DNA of 64,000 nt from Aphelenchoides besseyi (lineage: Eukaryota; Nematoda; Chromadorea; Rhabditida; Aphelenchoididae), in NCBI GenBank assembly GCA_024699855.1, contig JAMPIQ010000002.1, positions 6,324,001 to 6,388,000 of the forward strand, written 5' to 3'. Positions within the stretch are counted from its first letter, which is position 1. The number at the start of each line of letters is the position of its first letter. Made by a program: the position numbers and the translations under genes. Of this stretch, positions 58,112 through 64,000 are shown piece by piece. The notes under the pieces were generated by a model. That model had not been told where the DNA came from. It saw only the letters and a program-made list of their open reading frames with translations, and ran no database searches.

Positions 58112-60345
58112 CTAGGACATTTCTTGTACGATTTCTGCGCCGTTCAACAACGTGTAGGCCTGAACATCGGACAAACTTTCACATTCGGTCACTCGACGTT
58201 TTGGACTCGAAGGACCTCGAGCTGCCGATTCTGTTGGTTCTTCGGTTCGATTTTCCTCCTCGATAGCCGGCGGCATCGAGTTGTCGCGACGATTTCGTAT
58301 CCCGGAGAAATTGGCCATGGACTGGGAACGACGCGGTGTCTCATCTGCGGCAGCTCGAGGTGGAGTTTCGGTGACTGATGGCTGCCGTTGAATGGGTGGT
58401 GTTCTTGTTAACTCGTCCCAATGCGATAGAAGATCAGAGGCCGTCAAGACCTTGGCACCTTGGGCTGCTTGAGTGAGCACATCTAAATGAGGCTGTAGGT
58501 TTCGGAAAGAACGTCAAACTAACCAGTGAAATCAATCAGACTAAGACGAGGCGAATTTGGCATACTCTTGGATTTGGCTGCCAACATTCGTTTTCGATTT
58601 GAATTGTGCTCGGCTTGGGATTGCAGTTGTCGGTATTGGGCAACGTAATCAACGGATCGGTCGTGTAGAAAGACTCCATTCAACACTTTGACTGCAAACA
58701 TCCCGATCCAAACACAAACTAAAAGCCGACGGTGAAGAGCGATTTATGAGAATGCAAAACCGAAGATGAGTGTGAAAAAGTTGGTGGTGAAGTCAATGGA
58801 TTGAGCAATGACACGAATCAACATAATGGAGATTGGAATCGGAATGAAACCCATTCGTCGGGACACCTGATCGGAAAAGTCAGTGAACGAGTCTCGTTCG
58901 TGCGACTTGACGACATCGAATGCCAAAGTGATTGTAAAGTCTACAAGTTGGCAATGAAATGGAATGTATCAGGAAACAACCTTGATAGACTTCAGCACTT
59001 ATTTCGTTGAATTTGGTTATGAACGCGTGTTTCAGCCAATCGACAATCAGTTCAGCGATGATGACCATTGCGAGATCGGGCAGCATTTCGATGAGATGTT
59101 CAAACTTCCAATTAACCGCCGTCATGTTTCTCAGAACAACTACGACGAGTAGAATGACCGTATGGAAACGTTCACGACAATCACTAAAATGTTGCGTTCT
59201 CTTGAATCCAATCGAATCCTCTCACCTGCAAGCCATTTGAAAGAGATTGGGTTTGGCGAATTTTTTGAAGACGGCGCCTTTCAATTCGACAAAGTTGTTC
59301 GAAAGCATAATGGTGAGCAACGATTGGTTGTGAGAGTTGAAAGCAACATTCAAAGTCGTTGCCTAGAAATTGATGGTCAATTGAACGATTTCAGCCAACT
59401 AACTTGAAAAAGAACGAGCAACGCGTGAAAAGCTGCGTAGATGACCGCAACTGTCCAATGAAGAATCGTGGATACTACTCGTCGTTTTCCGCCTCGTTCA
59501 GAAGCCGTCCAAAGAAGTGCATCCAAAATGTCCTGAAACAGTCGATCGAAACTCAGAACAAGCAAACTACCTGTCCGAAGCTGCTGAACAGTTTGTCTGC
59601 CACTTCGAGCATGTTGTAGAAGATGTATAGCTTAATCACACCTTGACCACGAACCAAGTGATACAACATTGAGGTGTCGACTGCTTGCATCATAAACGAG
59701 GAAACAACGATAATCGTGATCTTCAACAAATCGCACGTCTCTGCCGCAGTCCAATCTCGACATCGAAAAACCGCGCCAATCACAGCCATCTAAGCATCAG
59801 AATAAAAACAAAAGCATAATTGGAGACAGACCACAAGTCGAATGGGCAACAAAGTAAACGTAGCAGAATGCATCCAAACAGTGTAGAAATCCGTAGAACA
59901 GAAACTTTTCCAATTCGTAGGGAATTCGAAGAAATGCATAGACTTTTCGACGTTTCTCCGTGTATCGATTCTGATCGTTTTCCAGTGAGTACCCTCTAAA
60001 ACCACAAGTTAGGATCACAGTTGTTTGAACCAACCACCTTGTCAGTTCCAACCAAACAAATTCCCAGGTCGTTAGTTTCTTTGGTGCTCGAATGTCCGCA
60101 TCAATCGGACTGATCGGCAGGTCTCCGTCTGCTGCACTTCTCACGATCTTCTCGTCCAAATTCAAAGTTAATCATTCTGTGGGTGCGACTCGATTCCTCT
60201 CCACTTCGAAAACATCGTCGTGTTCGACTTCACTCAACAAACTTTCCGAATTTCCATTGGCTTCTGTTCGAAGTTCGTTGTTTTCATTCGAAACTGATCG
60301 TCCGGCTCTTCTTCTTCGCAGTCCCACTTCTGCATCGTTAACCAT
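58112..60345 (-). CDS. TAPT1 family membrane protein, with an in-frame TGA near the N-terminus
   Basis: Minus strand, about nine exons, near 610 residues. Start MVNDAEVGLRRRRAGRSVSN at 60345. The TAPT1 core is plain: KKLTTWEFVWLELTRWL, RIPYELEKFLFYGFLHCLDA, ICDLLK-like region, SFMMQAVDTSMLYHLVRGQG, VIKLYIFYNMLEVADKLFSS and FEHLIEMLPDLAMVIIAELI. A polar Ser/Arg-rich tail ends GAEIVQEMS. The protein spans the ER membrane several times and is linked to axial skeletal patterning and ciliary base function in vertebrates. A TGA at 60172-60174 interrupts the otherwise continuous frame between VAPTE and LTLNLDEKIV. An intron removing it is possible (weak GTCGCA donor, GAGAAG end), otherwise it is an error or a nonsense mutation. 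Head to head with RAP. Confidence 0.85.
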
Positions 60346-60499
60346 CGAGTTCAAGCTACACAAATGGCAACCATGAGAGTGCAACCAAAATTCTAGGCAC
60401 GTCAAGCCATCAATCGAAGTGAACGCAAAGTCGCGCTAAAACACCAACTCGATCACGAGCCACAGCTTTCTTCTCGTTCGCACGTTCATTTGACTCATT
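60346..60499. promoter_or_regulatory. Divergent intergenic region between TAPT1 and RAP
   Basis: Only 154 bases lie between the two start codons. Both products are ER proteins, so shared control is plausible but inferred. No TATA box or known motif stands out. Confidence 0.35.
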
Positions 60500-61615
60500 A
60501 TGCACATTTGGTTCCTCGTTCTGCTCCATCATGTTCTACTTCTATCCTCAAATGCCGTCGAAACAAAGTCCGAAGAAGACAAATACCGAATGGAGAAAAT
60601 CAACTTCGTCTGGTCGAAAGCCACAGCTCGTGTCCAAGATCCGAATGTTGTTGAAAAAATTGCGGTTTGTCCTTCAATTCTCGTCTCCTCAACGATTCTT
60701 GTTGTTTAGAAAGAGCTCAAGAAATTTGACGATCTTTATCTAAGCCTCAAACAAACTGTGGATCATCAGAAGTTCAAAAGCAAAGATCTCAACGAAGTGG
60801 ACGCAAAGTTGGAGAGAATGCTCGAGCGTTACGATTTGGCTGATGTTGCTCGGGCCTTCAACACGGTAAGCACCAGAAATCGAACACAAACCAACTAAAC
60901 TTTCAGAAATACAAACACGAAAAGGATCTCAGTTCGACGAGTCGAAAGGACGAACCGAACTTTGTGGACGAGCGAGTGATCAAAATTTGGAATGAAGTCA
61001 AAGAGAATCTCAGTTCTGATGACTTGGAAGGTTATTGCAATCTTCTTTGTTTACATCAATGTGCGTTTAGATGTCCGCAATCAACTGTTGGAACAGGATG
61101 AACGCTGTGCGGTGTACGAAACGCTGCTTCGTCGTCATAAGCAATTGGACGACAATCACATTCGACCACACGATGAGCATACGAACAGTACGAGCGAAGT
61201 AAAACAACTGAACGCTCAAATCGAGAATGCTTTCCAAATTCTGAAACAGAAGGTCGATGAGATTCGTAGCATTCCGTTCAGTAACACACGAGTTCGGGAG
61301 TTGTGGAACAAAGTGAGTTGTTCAATCACTTGCTTCTCATCTGTTTCTCTGTAGGCTCGTAAGAGCAAACGTCTGATACCCAATGAGTTGGACGTGATCA
61401 AGACCGAACTTCGACATTTGGATCGTGAATGGGAAAAAGTCAACCATCACTCCGAACATCTTGACGAACACGAAAATATTCTCAAGTCGATGGGTGAAAG
61501 CGATCCGGACGAGCGATCTGTTCAAATGAAAGAACGACAAGACAAAATGTTTCGAAAGTTGAAGAAGTTGGAGGCATATCTCGAAGAGAAGCTAACTCCC
61601 CACTCCGAATTGTAA
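60500..61615 (+). CDS. RAP (LRPAP1), ER chaperone of LDL-receptor family
   Basis: Plus strand, about six exons, near 300 residues. It begins with a signal peptide (MHIWFLVLLHHVLLLSSNAV), then EDKYRMEKINFVWSKATARV, the conserved start of RAP domain 1. The middle has KFKSKDLNEVDAKLERMLER and DERVIKIWNEVK. Domain 3 has RELWNKARKSKRLIPNELDV and ELRHLDREWEKV. It ends KLEAYLEEKLTPHSEL. HSEL is a KDEL-type retrieval signal (HNEL in vertebrates). RAP binds LDL-receptor relatives in the ER, blocks early ligand binding and releases them in the Golgi at lower pH. The heparin-binding basic helix (AR..K.KRLIP) is present. AATAAA lies about 170 bases past the stop. Confidence 0.92.
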
Positions 61616-64000
61616 TCTGCTCAATTTTCTGGACATGTCAAATGATTTCCATTTCGACAGTTCGCTTATGACAAAACGAGGTTCCTTTGTTGCATAATCT
61701 TAGTCCATCATACTGTTGTTAACTATTTCACGTCTTTTTCATCTCTCAACTGCTTCAAACTACATCATGCATTAAGAAACAGAATAAAATTATATTAATC
61801 AAATGGGTTTCTTGTTAATTTGACACATCACACAACTTTTATAGGCTTTCTCTACGAAGTTTAAATGATATTACTTACCACAAACTCTCGTGTTTTGGCC
61901 GCCAAATACTTGGCGGTATGACGGTGCGCGAGTGGACATTCGTTTAATCCGCGCGTGAAACGTTGTTGCCCGGGCAACCTTTGGGATGCTGGTCAATGAA
62001 ATTTGCCAGAGGTCGCGCAGTATTTCAATTAATCTGCGAATTTAAAGCAAATCTGCGCACTCGATGGTTACTCTCAATATTACAAAACGGGCGTTTTTGT
62101 GCTCAATTTCATCGTCGAGTGTTTCGTTTGTGCTTTCTATGAACTCCACCTTTCAACCCTACACTTTACTGTTTCTTCTCCTTTCTTGTTCAAATGTTCT
62201 GTCGCAAAAACACACTGGGAATGACAATCGATTTCCCTCACACAGTAGTCATTTCGTGATACCGTAGTCAGTTTTTTTGACTGTTTGTTCTTAAACGTGA
62301 AAGTCAATGCCGTTGATTTGAAGTACTCGATCATGAATCTAAGTCAGTAATTTTATCTTGTGAGTTTGTTTTCAACCGTCGATGTAAAGTTCTATACTTA
62401 AACTCAATGCGCACGAGCGTTGTTATTCGATCGCTTAAACCATGCGGTTTCATTGATCGTATTTTGCGCACGTTTTCTTTAAATTAACTGCATGTGCTTC
62501 ACCTCTTAATTCGACGTTGGGTCTCCGATTAGTACGCGAGCAATTTGTGGGAATTCGATATCAAGTGGTTTGAGGTCAATAGACATCGTTTCGATGGACG
62601 ATCATTGGGAGGTTGTTAAACAAAGAGTTCGATTGTTAGCATTCCAAAGCTGCTTTTCACCATTTATCTACACACGATTGTCGCTAACATACAAATCTCA
62701 CTGAAGTTGCTTACGACGTTAGTTGAAAGAGATTTGTTCGGCAAACTGACTTTTAATAACCGAATTGTCGTGGATGTTCGTTCTTATTGACAATCCCAAC
62801 TCGTGTCGTTGTCTTCTGTTTATTTGCGTTCCCCTATTCAATTGGAGAAAAATTCGCGAGTGGCATAACTGACCGACGCGCGAATTCTGTGGCCTACTCG
62901 GGGCCAAAGGCAAAAGGTGCGCGATCTTGGTCGGCCACTGCCAATGTAAACATAACCGTCAACTCACTCGTAGAGGCCACGCAGTATACAGACACGTAAG
63001 TCGAGAGCCGAGTGACCGCTGGCTCTGCAACGTCAAGTTCTCATTACAAACGCTCGGTCATCTTTGCATTCGATGAGCAGCGGAAGAAGTTTACATTCTT
63101 ACGTGAAGCCTCTTGAGCTCATTTTGCTCATTACGAAACGTTTTGAAGATGAAGAGGTTTGGTCCAAGTTCCAAACTGAATCTCAATTTTGAATTCTAAT
63201 TAAATGAAATGTTCTTGTTCTATCGCAGTATTTGCTCGTTAAAGCTTAAATTAGGCTGTTTTTAAATATACTTGCATCAGTTAACTACGTGAACTTAACC
63301 GTGTAATTGGCGCGCAAAACCACTGAACATACGACCTTCACAAGGGGAGAAATATGTGATGCGCGAGCTTGTAAGTGGTTTGATTGTTCGCTCCACTTGT
63401 TACGAATATCCGACGATTATTACGAGTATGTCACGTTTACGGTTTAGAGGGGAATTAATCGCTTTGTCAATCGACCATAAGATGTTCTTTCAGTTCACGT
63501 TCAACGACTTCTGCTTTCGATATACGTGGTTTTCTGGTTGTCAATTGAATCTGGGAATATCACTGATTACTCAAAGTTGTCGGAAGGAATATTCGATGCT
63601 CAGCGGGATATCGTAAAACTTTCTGTTCGCCCGAAAGTGCGAAAACTCTCGTAGTTTAAGGCGCTTAGATGGATTCCACCTTTGCGGTCTCAGATTGCGA
63701 TTACAAATTGAATTTAGAGATTTCTGTTTTGCGTACAATATGTGATATGAAACGTGAAGATTATTCGCCCTTTTACTTCCACGCTTATTCTACAAAACTG
63801 TCTTTATTGTGCAGTGATCACTTGTACAACCGGTTCACTGAGTTTTTTTCGTTCATTTTCGTCCAATTGGCCTCCAAATTCACTGGCCACAAACAGAGTA
63901 CTTTGCACAAGCGTCACACAATCGTTTAAGCTCTCCAACGTTTTGTTCAGCGACTTCTGATTGTCTGCTCGCAGAGAACTGAAATGATTGAATTTGCGTT
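61616..64000. other. Gene-poor end of window
   Basis: Frames are short and unsupported. The only one worth note is 62139-62267 (plus), whose product starts with a signal-peptide-like stretch (MNSTFQPYTLLFLLLSCSNV) and then 20 polar residues. No splice site extends it. No RNA gene or repeat was found by eye. Confidence 0.4.

Noticed and set aside
1..64000. tRNA, rRNA, spliced-leader RNA genes and CRISPR-like arrays
   Set aside because: No T-arm consensus with a matching cloverleaf, no 5S or SL sequence, and no regularly spaced direct repeats were seen by eye. A covariance-model scan would be needed to exclude small RNA genes fully.

Overview
This is nuclear DNA from a small-genome animal, almost certainly a nematode. 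Genes lie on both strands 75 to 400 bases apart. They are cut by many introns of about 40 to 60 bases with GTAAGT/GTGAGT donors and TTTCAG/TTTTAG acceptors. Nematode hallmarks are a secreted protein with a ground-like domain, an STI1/HOP co-chaperone lacking its first TPR block, a short SH2 plus tyrosine-kinase protein of the FER type, and a DEG/ENaC channel. There is no bacterial or viral gene block. Species cannot be named from sequence alone. Exon joins given below were read by eye from splice signals, reading phase and family resemblance, so outer coordinates are firmer than internal ones.

Layout. 0-10 kb: tail of a tail-anchored protein (+), a small helical protein (-), a ground-like secreted protein (+), STI1 (-), VPS54 of the GARP tether (-). 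10-20.5 kb: a DEG/ENaC channel (+), a small C2H2 protein (-), the cohesin acetyltransferase ESCO (-) head to head with the annealing helicase SMARCAL1 (+), and a sulfotransferase with unusual extensions (-). 20.5-26.4 kb: gene-poor, repeat-derived stretch holding a frameshifted Helitron-type PIF1 helicase, a GC hairpin and fragments of other genes. 26.4-42.1 kb: FER-like kinase (+), ERG28-like membrane protein (-), a complete PA200/PSME4 proteasome activator (-), a CFP1/CXXC1-like SET1-complex subunit (+) and a large RING-IBR protein without RING2 (-). 42-49.5 kb: sparse region with a probable lipid-anchored protein (+), a type I membrane protein (-) and an aminotransferase of the ACC-synthase-like group carrying two lesions (+). 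49.5-57.4 kb: an NCBP3-like RNA-binding protein (-) with a small opposite-strand gene nested in an intron, then a poorly resolved interval. 57.6-61.6 kb: NDUFA1 (+), TAPT1 (-) and the LRP chaperone RAP (+). 61.6-64 kb: nothing convincing.

Themes. Several genes serve chromatin and genome maintenance (ESCO, SMARCAL1, CFP1-like, PA200); others serve protein folding and traffic (STI1, VPS54, ERG28-like, RAP, TAPT1). There is no sign that they form one pathway. Two tight divergent pairs (ESCO/SMARCAL1, TAPT1/RAP) probably share promoters. I found no previously undescribed multi-gene system. The best leads are domain losses in known families (CFP1 without the KFGG loop or PHD finger, an RBR-like protein without RING2), in-frame lesions in TAPT1 and the aminotransferase, a nested gene with very short candidate introns, and the decayed Helitron next to a Kelch-like fragment.
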